From the NCBI GenBank assembly GCA_902625455.1, contig CACOBL010000002.1, forward strand, positions 64,561-100,088: a stretch of DNA of 35,528 nucleotides. Reading direction: 5' to 3'. This stretch comes from an uncultured Candidatus Actinomarina sp. (GTDB taxonomy: Bacteria > Actinomycetota > Acidimicrobiia > Actinomarinales > Actinomarinaceae). The notes under the pieces were generated by a model that worked only from the letters and a program-made list of their open reading frames with translations, made no database searches and was not told the DNA's origin. Position numbers and translations under genes: made by a program. Positions 22,487 through 30,161 of this stretch are shown here, in pieces (the first letter of the stretch is position 1; every line of letters starts with the position of its first letter).

Positions 22487-23131
22487 ATGTGTGGAAGATA
22501 TTATATTGATATTGAAAAAGATGAACTTTCTTTTGTAGATAATTTTAATGAAGTCGAATACGATCAAAATTTTAACGTAGCACCGCAAAATCAGGCACCA
22601 TGCATAATTGATAATAATTTAGTTATTGCTAACTGGGGATATTTTCCTGATTGGTTAAAAAGTCAATCAAATCCTAGGCCTTTATTTAATGCTAGGTATG
22701 AGTCGTTACTTGAGAAAAAAACATTTACATCAGCATTTAAAAACTCAAGATGTGTAATTCCAATTACTGGATGGTACGAGTGGAAAGATGAGGATGGTAT
22801 CAAACAACCTTATTATTTTTTTGATAATTCTGATAGTTTATTATTCGCTGCAGGTCTTTATTGGAATAGAAGCAGTGGTGACATAGAAACATCAATTATT
22901 ACTAGGGAAGCTGTTAGCCCTCTTTATAACATACATAACAGATCTCCATTGTTGCTTTCAAAAGAACAAAGAAAACTATGGGTATCAGATTTATCTAGCG
23001 AAGAAATTTATTCAAAGATTTTGGACTATGAATACGATAATATAGAATTTCATAGAGTGGACAGAGCAGTTAACAACCCAAAAAATAATAACGATTCTCT
23101 TATACAAAAATATGAAGAGGTACCTTTTTAG
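22487..23131 (+). CDS. SRAP-domain protein (HMCES/YedK family)
   Basis: This family crosslinks to abasic sites in single-stranded DNA through Cys2, shielding them at stalled forks. The 214-aa protein has the required residues: MCGRYY (C2 exposed after Met removal), N68/R70/E72 in FNARYESLLEKKTF, E98 in TGWYEWKD, and H150 in HNRSPLLL (usually H-x-R-M-P). Length and motif order are typical. It starts four bases after the peptidase gene and shares its last base with the next gene's GTG. Confidence 0.95.
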   Translation: MCGRYYIDIEKDELSFVDNFNEVEYDQNFNVAPQNQAPCIIDNNLVIANWGYFPDWLKSQSNPRPLFNARYESLLEKKTFTSAFKNSRCVIPITGWYEWKDEDGIKQPYYFFDNSDSLLFAAGLYWNRSSGDIETSIITREAVSPLYNIHNRSPLLLSKEQRKLWVSDLSSEEIYSKILDYEYDNIEFHRVDRAVNNPKNNNDSLIQKYEEVPF

Positions 23132-23334
23132 TGAATAGTCAGTCACCTATATATTCCTTAAAATTTACAATAACTTGGATATTTGTTTACGGAATAATTG
23201 TGTTTGTTTTGTGGCAATTTATTCAAATATTTTTAGCGATATATTTAGGACTTTGGGTACTAAATTTACTTATTGAAATTGTTGAAAGATTATTTCTGAG
23301 GTTTGGCAAAAGAATTATTACTGTTGAAAAATAA
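23131..23334 (+). CDS. Small membrane protein
   Basis: A 67-aa protein with one long or two short membrane helices (FTITWIFVYGIIVFVLWQFIQIFLAIYLGLW, split about residue 30) and a basic C-terminus (LRFGKRIITVEK). The GTG start shares its G with the stop of the SRAP gene (TAGTG), which supports coupled translation. I do not recognise the family. Confidence 0.6.
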   Translation: MNSQSPIYSLKFTITWIFVYGIIVFVLWQFIQIFLAIYLGLWVLNLLIEIVERLFLRFGKRIITVEK

Positions 23335-23361
23335 TCAATTTATAAAAAATCTAAATGATGC

Positions 23362-23367
23362 TATATT
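23362..23367 (+). promoter_or_regulatory. -10 box of tRNA-Val
   Basis: TATATT preceded by TGC (extended -10, TGnTATATT), ending nine bases before the tRNA. The predicted leader is two or three bases. Confidence 0.55.
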
Positions 23368-23376
23368 TCTAAATAC

Positions 23377-23450
23377 GGGAGATTAGCTCAGTCTGGCAGA
23401 GCACTTGCTCGACACGCAAGGGGTCACAAGTTCAAATCTTGTATCTCCCA
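23377..23450 (+). tRNA. tRNA-Val (GAC) with C at position 33
   Basis: Acceptor GGGAGAT/ATCTCCC, D-arm GCTC/GAGC, anticodon stem CTTGC/GCAAG and a seven-base loop TCGACAC, giving anticodon GAC, T-arm ACAAG/CTTGT, discriminator A. The base before the anticodon is C instead of the nearly universal U33. CCA is not encoded. Confidence 0.93.
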
Positions 23451-23454
23451 CAAA

Positions 23455-23952
23455 TTAATCTTTACTATTATTAATTACAAAATTTACATATGGAGTATTT
23501 AACCCAAGAATTTTCTGTTGTTCATAATCAAATTTTTCAGCAAAACCTGCAATATAGTAATGTTCGTTTAAATTTTCATCACCATCTGTAAAGGAGTTCA
23601 ATGCATTATCTCTTCTTTTCCAATATGATTTTTTAAAATCTGGATTGTCTTCATATGAAAGAGGATTGTATGTGATATTAGAATTTTCTTTTGGAATCAA
23701 ATCATCGCAAACTCCTTTATATTCATCACCTATTTGAACTTCATAACCACCCAATTCATATTTGAAAGCTTTAATAATACAAAATTTATGATATTTGTAT
23801 TCAGTCGTATTCCAAATTGACTCTATATGAGAAGAATCTATAAATTCGTAATTCTTATTTTCTTTAAAGACAATGTTTAATAAATACAACGCATCAAAGT
23901 AATTTATAAACATTTTTTGTTTATCATCGGATGCGTAATAATTATCTTCCAT
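23455..23952 (-). CDS. Hypothetical acidic, Tyr/Asn-rich protein
   Basis: A 165-aa soluble protein that I do not recognise. It is rich in Tyr, Asn, Asp and Lys, has no signal peptide or membrane segment, and contains two Cys (in HKFCIIKAF and YKGVCDDLIP). A TAATGT box at 23960-23965 lies seven bases before the ATG, as at cinA. Its 3' end is four bases from tRNA-Val, transcribed in the opposite direction. Confidence 0.7.
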   Translation of the reverse strand: MEDNYYASDDKQKMFINYFDALYLLNIVFKENKNYEFIDSSHIESIWNTTEYKYHKFCIIKAFKYELGGYEVQIGDEYKGVCDDLIPKENSNITYNPLSYEDNPDFKKSYWKRRDNALNSFTDGDENLNEHYYIAGFAEKFDYEQQKILGLNTPYVNFVINNSKD

Positions 23953-24013
23953 ATCTTCTACATTAATATTGTTAAGTCGTAACTAGTTCAAGAAGTAACA
24001 CTGAATACATGTA

Positions 24014-24019
24014 TATAAT
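24014..24019 (+). promoter_or_regulatory. -10 box of the DUF1295 gene (leaderless)
   Basis: A perfect TATAAT six bases before the ATG at 24026. This also decides the start, because a TTG at 24020 would lie before the predicted transcription start. Confidence 0.65.
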
Positions 24020-24025
24020 TTGAGG

Positions 24026-24904
24026 ATGACTAGACAAATTAAGAACATAATTGCAATTACAGCTTTTCTTATCTGTATTGGGCTAATAAATTTTGCAGGA
24101 CAAAATATTGATATTCAGATAAGAGGTATTAATGCCTTTACGTTTATTTTAATTGTTGCAGTATTACTTCAGATAATCTTTTTTATTCCTTCTTTTCTAT
24201 TAAAAACTGAAAAATATTACGACTTAGTAGGAAGCTTGACATACGTTACAACTGTATCACTTGCATATTTTGCTGTAGAAAATAAAACTATGATTGATTC
24301 AATAATTTATTTTTACGTTATGGTCTGGGCTTCAAGGCTAGGAATCTATTTATTTAGACGAGTAAGGAATGACGGCAAAGACGTACGGTTTGAAAAAGCA
24401 AAAAGACATTTTTTCTGGTTTCTACAATACTGGATGGGTCAAGCACTCTGGGTAACACTAACCGCATGCGCAGCAATTATTGCAATCTTATCACCTGAAG
24501 ATGATACTTTACCTGTTCTAGCAATCTTTGGTATGGCATTGTGGCTCTCAGGATTTACCATTGAATCTATTTCTGATTATCAAAAACGAGTATTTAGAAA
24601 AGAAAATAATCCTAGCGAATCATTTATTCATACAGGTTTGTGGGCAAGATCAAGGCATCCCAATTATTTTGGAGAGGTAACACTTTGGACTGGCATTGCC
24701 GTTATAGCTCTAAATACATTAACTGGTATTGAGTACATAACTCTTATCTCACCAGTTTTTGTATATATTTTATTGACTCGTATGAGTGGAGTTAATTTGC
24801 TTGAACGAATTGCAGATGAAAGATATGGTCATTTAGAAGAGTATCAACAATATAAAAGAAATACCCCTGTACTAGTTCCTAAACTTTCTAAGGATAAAAT
24901 ATAA
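24026..24904 (+). CDS. DUF1295 / steroid 5-alpha-reductase-like membrane protein
   Basis: An integral membrane protein of 292 aa with about six to seven helices. The C-terminal motif GLWARSRHPNYFGE (residues about 205-220) is the hallmark of the DUF1295/ICMT superfamily, where it binds a nicotinamide or methyl-donor cofactor, and LLERIADERYGHLEEYQQYK follows it. Members include steroid/enoyl reductases and isoprenylcysteine methyltransferases. The actual substrate is unknown. The last 33 bases overlap a small gene on the other strand. Confidence 0.9.
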   Translation: MTRQIKNIIAITAFLICIGLINFAGQNIDIQIRGINAFTFILIVAVLLQIIFFIPSFLLKTEKYYDLVGSLTYVTTVSLAYFAVENKTMIDSIIYFYVMVWASRLGIYLFRRVRNDGKDVRFEKAKRHFFWFLQYWMGQALWVTLTACAAIIAILSPEDDTLPVLAIFGMALWLSGFTIESISDYQKRVFRKENNPSESFIHTGLWARSRHPNYFGEVTLWTGIAVIALNTLTGIEYITLISPVFVYILLTRMSGVNLLERIADERYGHLEEYQQYKRNTPVLVPKLSKDKI

Positions 24905-25018
24905 TCCAATCACAATAGCAATTAACTGATAATAGGGAAGTGAATCGTATCTAATTATGAAGTTGTAACCAATACCGATAATTCCCAAACCCACCGCAAG
25001 TTTTTGCCAGTTTTTCAT
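24872..25018 (-). CDS. 48-aa membrane microprotein coupled to panB-like gene
   Basis: An ATG at 25018 follows the panB-like stop with no gap (TAAATG) and opens 48 codons ending at TAG. The product starts MKNWQKLAVGLGIIGIGYNF and has two hydrophobic stretches with a short charged turn (IRYDS) between and a basic end (LRKFRN). It reads as a small two-helix membrane protein. It was found by reading the gap, has no family I know, and overlaps the end of the DUF1295 gene. Support is the composition and the exact stop-start junction. Confidence 0.55.
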   Translation of the reverse strand: MKNWQKLAVGLGIIGIGYNFIIRYDSLPYYQLIAIVIGLYFILRKFRN

Positions 25019-25849
25019 TTACAGACTGTCTAGTTTTTCAAGCAGATTTTCTTTTTCACCAGGAAGCATTTCTACAGTGTGGTCACTGTTTGGGTAGTTA
25101 CCAGAATCAACATCATCTTTGAATCCTTTAATTGCTTTTGACCTTTCTTTATTAAGTTTTTCTTTAATATCTTTTCCATTGCCCCAAGATTTAGCATGTC
25201 TAGGCATTTTTATTCCTGATGTCTCGCCACATATATCCTCAAAGAATAAAAACATTACGTCTCCACCAGAACCAGAGCCAAGAGAGTTTATAACTAGTGA
25301 TGTATGTTTTTTAATTTCATTTAGTGCGTCTTCAGCTACGCACTCAACCTCTGCACCAAAAGCACCTGCGTCCTCAAGTCTTTTCATATCTCTTAGAATT
25401 TCCATTGCTTCGTCAGCTGTTTTACCTACTGTTCTAATCCCACCATATTTTGTTGCCATTGAAGGAACCATTCCTACATGGCCTTGAACTTGGATACCTT
25501 CTTTTGCTAACATCTCTACAACCTCAAAACTTCTAGGGGTGAGTACGGAATCTGCCCCTGCCATCATCACATCAAATGCACCACGGAGAATTTCTTCATT
25601 TGTAATAAATCTGCCAGCAAAAAGAGCTGCTGTGATGAAAGTGTTAGGCGCACCATTTCTGACATTTTGATACCAGTCACTTCCAGTAATAATCATATCT
25701 ATTTCTTGATTAGCAATTATTTCAGCTTCTTCTTGATTAGCAGCTGTAACTTGAGTCATTTTTATATTTTTATTTTTATTTTGAATAATGTCACCTACAG
25801 TTATATTTCGTTCCACTTGTTCATGACCAAAAGTGTAAATTCTTTTCAT
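25019..25849 (-). CDS. PanB-like ketopantoate hydroxymethyltransferase family protein (divergent subgroup)
   Basis: A 276-aa (beta/alpha)8 protein with recognisable PanB segments: VQGHVGMVPS, GGIRTVGKTADEA, LEDAGAFGAEVECV (Glu of the substrate site) and SLGSGSGGDVMFLFFED. The PanB Mg-binding Asp motifs are not typical: the GDS loop reads TGSDWYQ, and the usual DMPF segment is not visible. It resembles a known subgroup annotated as 3-methyl-2-oxobutanoate hydroxymethyltransferase but may act on another 2-oxoacid. Pantothenate synthesis is therefore possible, not certain. No other pan genes are nearby. A perfect TATAAT lies six bases before the ATG. Confidence 0.75.
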   Translation of the reverse strand: MKRIYTFGHEQVERNITVGDIIQNKNKNIKMTQVTAANQEEAEIIANQEIDMIITGSDWYQNVRNGAPNTFITAALFAGRFITNEEILRGAFDVMMAGADSVLTPRSFEVVEMLAKEGIQVQGHVGMVPSMATKYGGIRTVGKTADEAMEILRDMKRLEDAGAFGAEVECVAEDALNEIKKHTSLVINSLGSGSGGDVMFLFFEDICGETSGIKMPRHAKSWGNGKDIKEKLNKERSKAIKGFKDDVDSGNYPNSDHTVEMLPGEKENLLEKLDSL

Positions 25850-25855
25850 AAGATA

Positions 25856-25861
25856 ATTATA
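25856..25861 (-). promoter_or_regulatory. -10 box of the PanB-like gene (leaderless)
   Basis: TATAAT on the minus strand, six bases upstream of the ATG at 25849. Confidence 0.65.
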
Positions 25862-25911
25862 TTAGGCCAGTTGATAGAAATACAAGGAGGGGATTGATAT
25901 AGTAAAGATTA

Positions 25912-26154
25912 ATGTTTGAACTATTAGCAAAACTTTTTTCAAGAACTCTAAAAAAATTTCAAAACGCAGAGAATCAAAGTGAAAAAAAGAGTCTATTTTT
26001 TAAAGCAATTTTTTATATTCTTTGTGCCTTAGTAAGTCTAATTTTGTACATTCCTCCTGGAATAAGTTTTGTTGAAGCTTTAGGCTCGGTAGTTGTTTTT
26101 ATTTTTATAATTTATTCAGTAATACGCGCGCTGAAGTACTTCAAAATTTTCTAA
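25912..26154 (+). CDS. Small two-helix membrane protein
   Basis: An 80-aa protein: an amphipathic basic N-terminus (KLFSRTLKKFQNAENQSEKK) and two membrane helices (about 30-45 and 52-70) separated by IPPGISFVEALG. An extended -10-like TGATATAGT precedes the ATG by eight bases. No family recognised. Confidence 0.55.
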   Translation: MFELLAKLFSRTLKKFQNAENQSEKKSLFFKAIFYILCALVSLILYIPPGISFVEALGSVVVFIFIIYSVIRALKYFKIF

Positions 26155-26196
26155 AAAATAAATTTTTAAAGGTTAAGTTTTTCCCAAATTATTGAT

Positions 26197-26397
26197 TTAA
26201 CAGTTGTACTGAATAAAAAAACAACTGTATTTCCAAAATGTGAATGTAAATATTAAAAAGAGAAGACCGATAATTAATTTATAGTTGTTGATAATTAAAT
26301 CATCTAACCAATTGTTGATTTCTTTTTTTTGTATTTTTGCAATGATGTTTGTAAAAAAAACAATAATAAATGTTGCAATTAATAAAATGTAAAACAT
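26197..26397 (-). CDS. Small membrane protein downstream of DoxX-like gene
   Basis: A 66-aa protein with two hydrophobic helices (MFYILLIATFIIVFFTNIIA and KLIIGLLFLIFTFTFWKYS) around a polar IQKKEINNWLDD stretch. The ATG is six bases after the DoxX-like stop on the same strand, which suggests co-expression. No family recognised. Confidence 0.45.
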   Translation of the reverse strand: MFYILLIATFIIVFFTNIIAKIQKKEINNWLDDLIINNYKLIIGLLFLIFTFTFWKYSCFFIQYNC

Positions 26398-26403
26398 CGG
26401 GAA

Positions 26404-26853
26404 TTATTTTTTATCTCTAACCGTTGATCCTACTACAAGTGCTGCTGAAATAACTAACAAGTTTTTAATAATATATTGTCCTTCTAAAGTTAATCCAAAT
26501 GGAAAACTTGTAAAACAAATATCTGGTAACAAAATGAGAGGTAAAAAGGTTCCTGGCATTTGAATAAAAAGTAAAAATATGGATACACGTATTAAAGGTT
26601 TTATACACATAGTAATTCCGATGATTACCTCCCACCAACCTAATATTGGAACAAAAGTCTTTGGGTTTTCAAACCAATAAACAGTATTTTCAACTAATTC
26701 TTGTGCAGGACTTAAACCAAAAGGTTTAAGAATTCCAAACCAAATATATATTATTCCCAATGAATACCTAAGAAGTGTTAAGCCCCATTTATTCATGAAA
26801 CTTGTAATAAAAATGTCAATATCATTAAACGTTCTAATGTTTTTCATACCCAT
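26404..26853 (-). CDS. DoxX-like membrane protein
   Basis: A 149-aa membrane protein with four predicted helices and DoxX/YkgB-type features: LLRYSLGIIYIWFGILK at the first helix, GWWEVIIGITM at the second, and a final LLVISAALVVGS helix. DoxX-fold proteins take part in quinone or thiol redox and stress tolerance in some bacteria. The role here is unknown. An ATG at 26847 (MKNIRTF) is an equally likely start. Confidence 0.75.
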   Translation of the reverse strand: MGMKNIRTFNDIDIFITSFMNKWGLTLLRYSLGIIYIWFGILKPFGLSPAQELVENTVYWFENPKTFVPILGWWEVIIGITMCIKPLIRVSIFLLFIQMPGTFLPLILLPDICFTSFPFGLTLEGQYIIKNLLVISAALVVGSTVRDKK

Positions 26854-26906
26854 AACTTTAAGTAGAAATTAAATTTATAAATAATTGTTAATTGATTTAA
26901 GTTTTA

Positions 26907-27809
26907 TCAGGTGACTTTTAATGGGTCCCCATACTCCCAAGTAACACTATCACCCATATCAAGTGTACTTATATAATGCATATCGTCTTTTTCTATAAAA
27001 AAATTAAAATCAAAATTTTCACGCATCCTTAGCAAATCAATAGTTTTAGGTAATACTGCAAAGTTCTGTTGAATAGCCCATTGAAGTAAAAATTGTGGTT
27101 CTGAACAATTATATTTATTTGCTAATAATTTAAATGGAGAGTTTGCACTTGAACCTATTTCATACATCTCAGTTGTTTTTTTACTGTTTTCTCCATCTTT
27201 ATGTCTCCAAGTAGAGAGTGGTACCAAGCTACTATATGCAATAATATTAATTTTGTTTTCTTTCAAATAATTTACTAAATCTGGTTTTTGAGACCACGGG
27301 TGTATTTCAATTTGATTAGCATCTGGTAATGGTAAGTTATTTTCTTTCAATTCATTTATATGATTAGCACCCCAGTTTGATACACCAATGAACTTCACTT
27401 TTCCAGATTCTTTAAGTTCTATTAACGATTTCCATTGATCAATTCTTTTAGTCTTAGCATGTGGTGAATGGATTAAGTAAAGGTCAACATATTCTAGATT
27501 TAACCTCATCAAACTTTTTTCAAAAGATTTTAACGTATCTTTATAATTTCTAACTCTATCTAATTTAATTAATCCTCCAGGCCAAAGTTTTGTAGTTATA
27601 TATACATCTTTTCTTTCAATGTTTGTTTCAGCAAAAATTTTTAGGAGTGCCTTTGCTACTCCATCTTCATTTTTATAAACAGCAGCAGTATCAATGTGCC
27701 TGTATCCATGTTTTATTGATTCGTAAGTCATAACTTCAGCTTCTTTTGAAGTCATATTGTAAGTACCTAATCCAATTTTTGGTAATATATGTTTGAATGT
27801 ATCATCCAT
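26907..27809 (-). CDS. Aldo-keto reductase
   Basis: An NADPH-dependent carbonyl reductase of about 300 aa. The catalytic tetrad is visible as D40 and Y45 (GYRHIDTAAVYKNEDG), K74 (ITTKLW) and H114 (YLIHSPH). The open frame reaches further upstream, but the ATG at 27809 (MDDTFKHILPKIGLGTY) matches the family N-terminus and has a TATTGT box six bases upstream (27816-27821). The C-terminal cofactor region is a little unusual: RMRENFDF stands where K-S-x-x-x-R-x-x-x-N motifs are found. It ends in TGA. Substrate unknown. Confidence 0.92.
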   Translation of the reverse strand: MDDTFKHILPKIGLGTYNMTSKEAEVMTYESIKHGYRHIDTAAVYKNEDGVAKALLKIFAETNIERKDVYITTKLWPGGLIKLDRVRNYKDTLKSFEKSLMRLNLEYVDLYLIHSPHAKTKRIDQWKSLIELKESGKVKFIGVSNWGANHINELKENNLPLPDANQIEIHPWSQKPDLVNYLKENKINIIAYSSLVPLSTWRHKDGENSKKTTEMYEIGSSANSPFKLLANKYNCSEPQFLLQWAIQQNFAVLPKTIDLLRMRENFDFNFFIEKDDMHYISTLDMGDSVTWEYGDPLKVT

Positions 27810-27830
27810 TAACATACAATAACATAAATC

Positions 27831-27944
27831 ATGGTTGAAAAAGAAATTAGAGAAGCTAGAAGAGAAAAAAAGAAGAAAAAACACATGCAAAAACGTAAAG
27901 GACGTTTAGATTTCAGAACTAATAGGACTGGAAAAAGAAAATAA
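27831..27944 (+). CDS. 37-aa highly basic microprotein
   Basis: An ATG at 27831 opens a 37-codon frame (MVEKEIREARREKKKKKH, ending RTNRTGKRK) between the divergent aldo-keto reductase and converging ogt. More than half the residues are Lys, Arg or Glu, with a Glu/Arg N-terminal half and a Lys/Arg/Thr tail, as in small nucleic-acid or ribosome-binding proteins. TACAAT at 27815-27820 is a possible -10. The stop abuts the ogt stop, leaving no unused bases. Being coding is inferred from composition and exact fit. Confidence 0.5.
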   Translation: MVEKEIREARREKKKKKHMQKRKGRLDFRTNRTGKRK

Positions 27945-28214
27945 TCACGACATTTCTTGTTTCAGTAGTTTTCTTTTTTTATCAATTCCGCCCTTAGCGC
28001 TGTACCCACCTAAAGTACCATCTGATCTAATAACTCTGTGACAAGGTATATGTGGTGCATATGGGTTGGCACCACAAGCGTTCGCTACTGCTCTATAACT
28101 TTTTGGATATCCAATAGCTTCAGCCAATTGTTTATAAGTTCTAGTTTCACCATATGGAATTTTTGCTATTTCTTTCCAAACTTTAATTTGGAATTTTGTT
28201 CCATTAAGTTTCAT
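27945..28214 (-). CDS. ogt: Minimal O6-alkylguanine-DNA alkyltransferase (catalytic domain only)
   Basis: An 89-aa protein that corresponds only to the DNA-binding/methyl-acceptor domain: FQIKVWKEIAKIPYGETRTY, the helix-turn-helix region SYRAVANACGANP, and the acceptor PCHRVIRSDGTLGGY with an intact Cys. This separates it from the alkyltransferase-like proteins, which have Trp there. The N-terminal RNase-H-like domain of full-length Ogt/Ada (about 70-80 residues) is missing, and the upstream bases do not encode it in any frame I can see. A TAAAAT box (28221-28226) lies six bases before the ATG. It ends in TGA. Confidence 0.9.
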   Translation of the reverse strand: MKLNGTKFQIKVWKEIAKIPYGETRTYKQLAEAIGYPKSYRAVANACGANPYAPHIPCHRVIRSDGTLGGYSAKGGIDKKRKLLKQEMS

Positions 28215-28229
28215 ATTATTATTTTATAT

Positions 28230-28364
28230 CTAACGTATAAATTTTAAAAAAGCAATAAATACAAAACTTAACCATATTAATTTTTCTAATCTTTTTGTAA
28301 TCCATATTCTTTTGTATCTAATATGTAGTCCAAATAACAAAAGAAATTTGTTTACATTATTCAT
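28230..28364 (-). CDS. 44-aa basic hydrophobic microprotein
   Basis: An ATG at 28364 lies within the last codons of the lipase-like gene (overlap ATGAATAA, eight bases) and opens 44 codons to TAG: MNNVNKFLLLFGLHIRYKRI followed by a Lys/Arg segment and LIWLSFVFIAFLKFIR. It could be a small membrane-associated protein made by translational coupling. It fills an otherwise empty gap before ogt. Chance cannot be excluded. Confidence 0.4.
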   Translation of the reverse strand: MNNVNKFLLLFGLHIRYKRIWITKRLEKLIWLSFVFIAFLKFIR

Positions 28365-29709
28365 TAATTTTTGTTAAAAAATCTGTTTCATTAATATCTT
28401 GCCTATTAATTGCTGATAGATTGAAGTTGTTATTAGCAGTTAAAGAGTTTTCGTAATCAATCGTACCTTTCAAGAAAGTATATTTTGTTAAGCTACTGAT
28501 ACTTCCAAATGCTACAAAATCATAATGAGCTGAATCATTTAAATAATATCCACGTGCAAAATTTTTATTATTTACAAAATTTCTATAAACTTCGATTTCA
28601 CTTAATTGTTCATTGTCTTCGTATCCTTGATACCAATCTTCACTATATATAAAATATGTTTCACTATTTAAATCAATAGAACCAAGCTCTTCAACTATAG
28701 GAACAAAATATGGATCTTGAAGAATTAATGTTGAGCAATTATTGTATAAACAATATAAATGAGCAGAGCCACCACCAGTCGAGTGACCAATTATTGATAT
28801 GTCATTAAAATCTGCATAATAATAATTATTATTATTATCCTTGAAGTAGTTAATTGTATTTTCAATGTCAATTGACATTTCTAACATTACATTAAAAACT
28901 TTTGAAGATTCTTCAGTACCACCAGTATTGTAAATAGTTCCGGATGGTAATTCCGTGAACATTGCAAGTCCAGTATGGTCTAACGCAATAACAACATACC
29001 CTTTTGAAGCCAAGGTGATTAATTGATCTGAAGCAAATATTTTTTCACCAGCCCATCCATGTGTATAAACAATAACTGGTGATTTATTTGGGAGCGGATC
29101 AAGGTTTATTCCGATATCAAAATAAGAAAGATTTAAATGACTAAATAAAAAAGTAGGTAAATTAATACCCCAAGTTCTGTTCAAATAATTAATTACGGTC
29201 TCACCCCAATTACTTGGTGAATTTTTAAATAGTTGAATTGGCTCTGTTGTATCGTTACTTGGATAATATATGTCGACAAGGAGCTCTCTTTTTCCAGATG
29301 GTTCTAAATTACTTAATTCACTAAATGCAATTGGTTGCTCTCTATCGTCCAGTACAATATGGATTTCTTCATAACTTACTGAATATTCTTTATCTTGAAT
29401 TGTAAATTCAGGTATTGGTAAATAAAAGTTAGTTAAAAATGAGATTGCGTAGATAATTAAAATAATAAAAAATAAACTATATCTTAATAATTTGTTATTA
29501 AGTGAAAAACTCGAAGTGTACTTTATTGCGTAGAAAAAAATTATTAAATATATTGGCATGTATTGCCACTTATAACCAACTGTAAAAATTTGTGCCAGGG
29601 ACGTTATTACTGCTAGATATAGAGAATATAGAAATACCTTCTCTGAAATAAATTTATTAAAAATTAATTCCAACGTAAAAAGTAAAATTGCAATGTCAAA
29701 GAAATTCAT
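28357..29709 (-). CDS. Membrane-anchored alpha/beta hydrolase (PAF-acetylhydrolase/lipase-like)
   Basis: A 450-aa protein with three or four N-terminal membrane helices (about 1-95) and an extracytoplasmic or membrane-adjacent alpha/beta hydrolase domain. Visible features are LLVDIYYPSND, oxyanion region VIVYTHGWAG (213-221), nucleophile S310 in IIGHSTGGGSA, acid D332 in LILQDPYFVP and His395 in DSAHYDFVAFG. This set and order match the platelet-activating-factor acetylhydrolase isoform II group. The natural substrate is probably a short-chain ester or oxidised phospholipid (inference). It follows the upstream small membrane gene by 11 bases. Confidence 0.85.
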   Translation of the reverse strand: MNFFDIAILLFTLELIFNKFISEKVFLYSLYLAVITSLAQIFTVGYKWQYMPIYLIIFFYAIKYTSSFSLNNKLLRYSLFFIILIIYAISFLTNFYLPIPEFTIQDKEYSVSYEEIHIVLDDREQPIAFSELSNLEPSGKRELLVDIYYPSNDTTEPIQLFKNSPSNWGETVINYLNRTWGINLPTFLFSHLNLSYFDIGINLDPLPNKSPVIVYTHGWAGEKIFASDQLITLASKGYVVIALDHTGLAMFTELPSGTIYNTGGTEESSKVFNVMLEMSIDIENTINYFKDNNNNYYYADFNDISIIGHSTGGGSAHLYCLYNNCSTLILQDPYFVPIVEELGSIDLNSETYFIYSEDWYQGYEDNEQLSEIEVYRNFVNNKNFARGYYLNDSAHYDFVAFGSISSLTKYTFLKGTIDYENSLTANNNFNLSAINRQDINETDFLTKINE

Positions 29710-29720
29710 TTTTATTTAAA

Positions 29721-30101
29721 TCAACCGATGCGGTTTGATTTACCTTTAAATATTCTGGTTATAAAAGTTTCTTCGTCATTAATTGGACTGTATCCAGAAT
29801 TAGTATTTGCATTCTTACTGTTACCAGTCATTGATGAATTATTCAAAATTTTTCTATTTTTAATTGTTTTATCTTCAACAACTTTTGATTCTTCTATAGA
29901 ATCATCTTTTTGATATTGCTGGGCATTATTATTTAACTTCTGTTTAGGTTTTCTTAAAAGAAGATATACAAGAAATGTTGTTATTACTAATCCACCAATC
30001 GTTTCATCTGAGATATCACCATAAGTAGTAAATTCTTCAATTAAACCTGTGGTTGCTGAAATTATTAAGAAAATAGCAACAATACGACGAAAAATTTTCA
30101 T
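29721..30101 (-). CDS. Small membrane protein with polar C-terminal tail
   Basis: A protein of about 126 aa from the ATG at 30101 (MKIFRRIVAIFLIISATTG), with two membrane helices (about 5-22 and 35-52) and a long Lys/Asn/Ser-rich tail. A TATATT box (30108-30113) exactly six bases before this ATG favours it over an ATG at 30116. It lies 11 bases upstream of the lipase-like gene on the same strand. No family recognised. Confidence 0.6.
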   Translation of the reverse strand: MKIFRRIVAIFLIISATTGLIEEFTTYGDISDETIGGLVITTFLVYLLLRKPKQKLNNNAQQYQKDDSIEESKVVEDKTIKNRKILNNSSMTGNSKNANTNSGYSPINDEETFITRIFKGKSNRIG

Positions 30102-30161
30102 ATCATAAATATACATATCTTTAATTTAAAAAGTAATTAACTCTATGAAAAAGATTAAATT

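Noticed and set aside
26907..27890. Longer aldo-keto reductase start with a Phe/Ser-rich leader
   Set aside because: The added residues do not look like a real signal peptide, and the ATG at 27809 has a matching -10 box and the family N-terminus.
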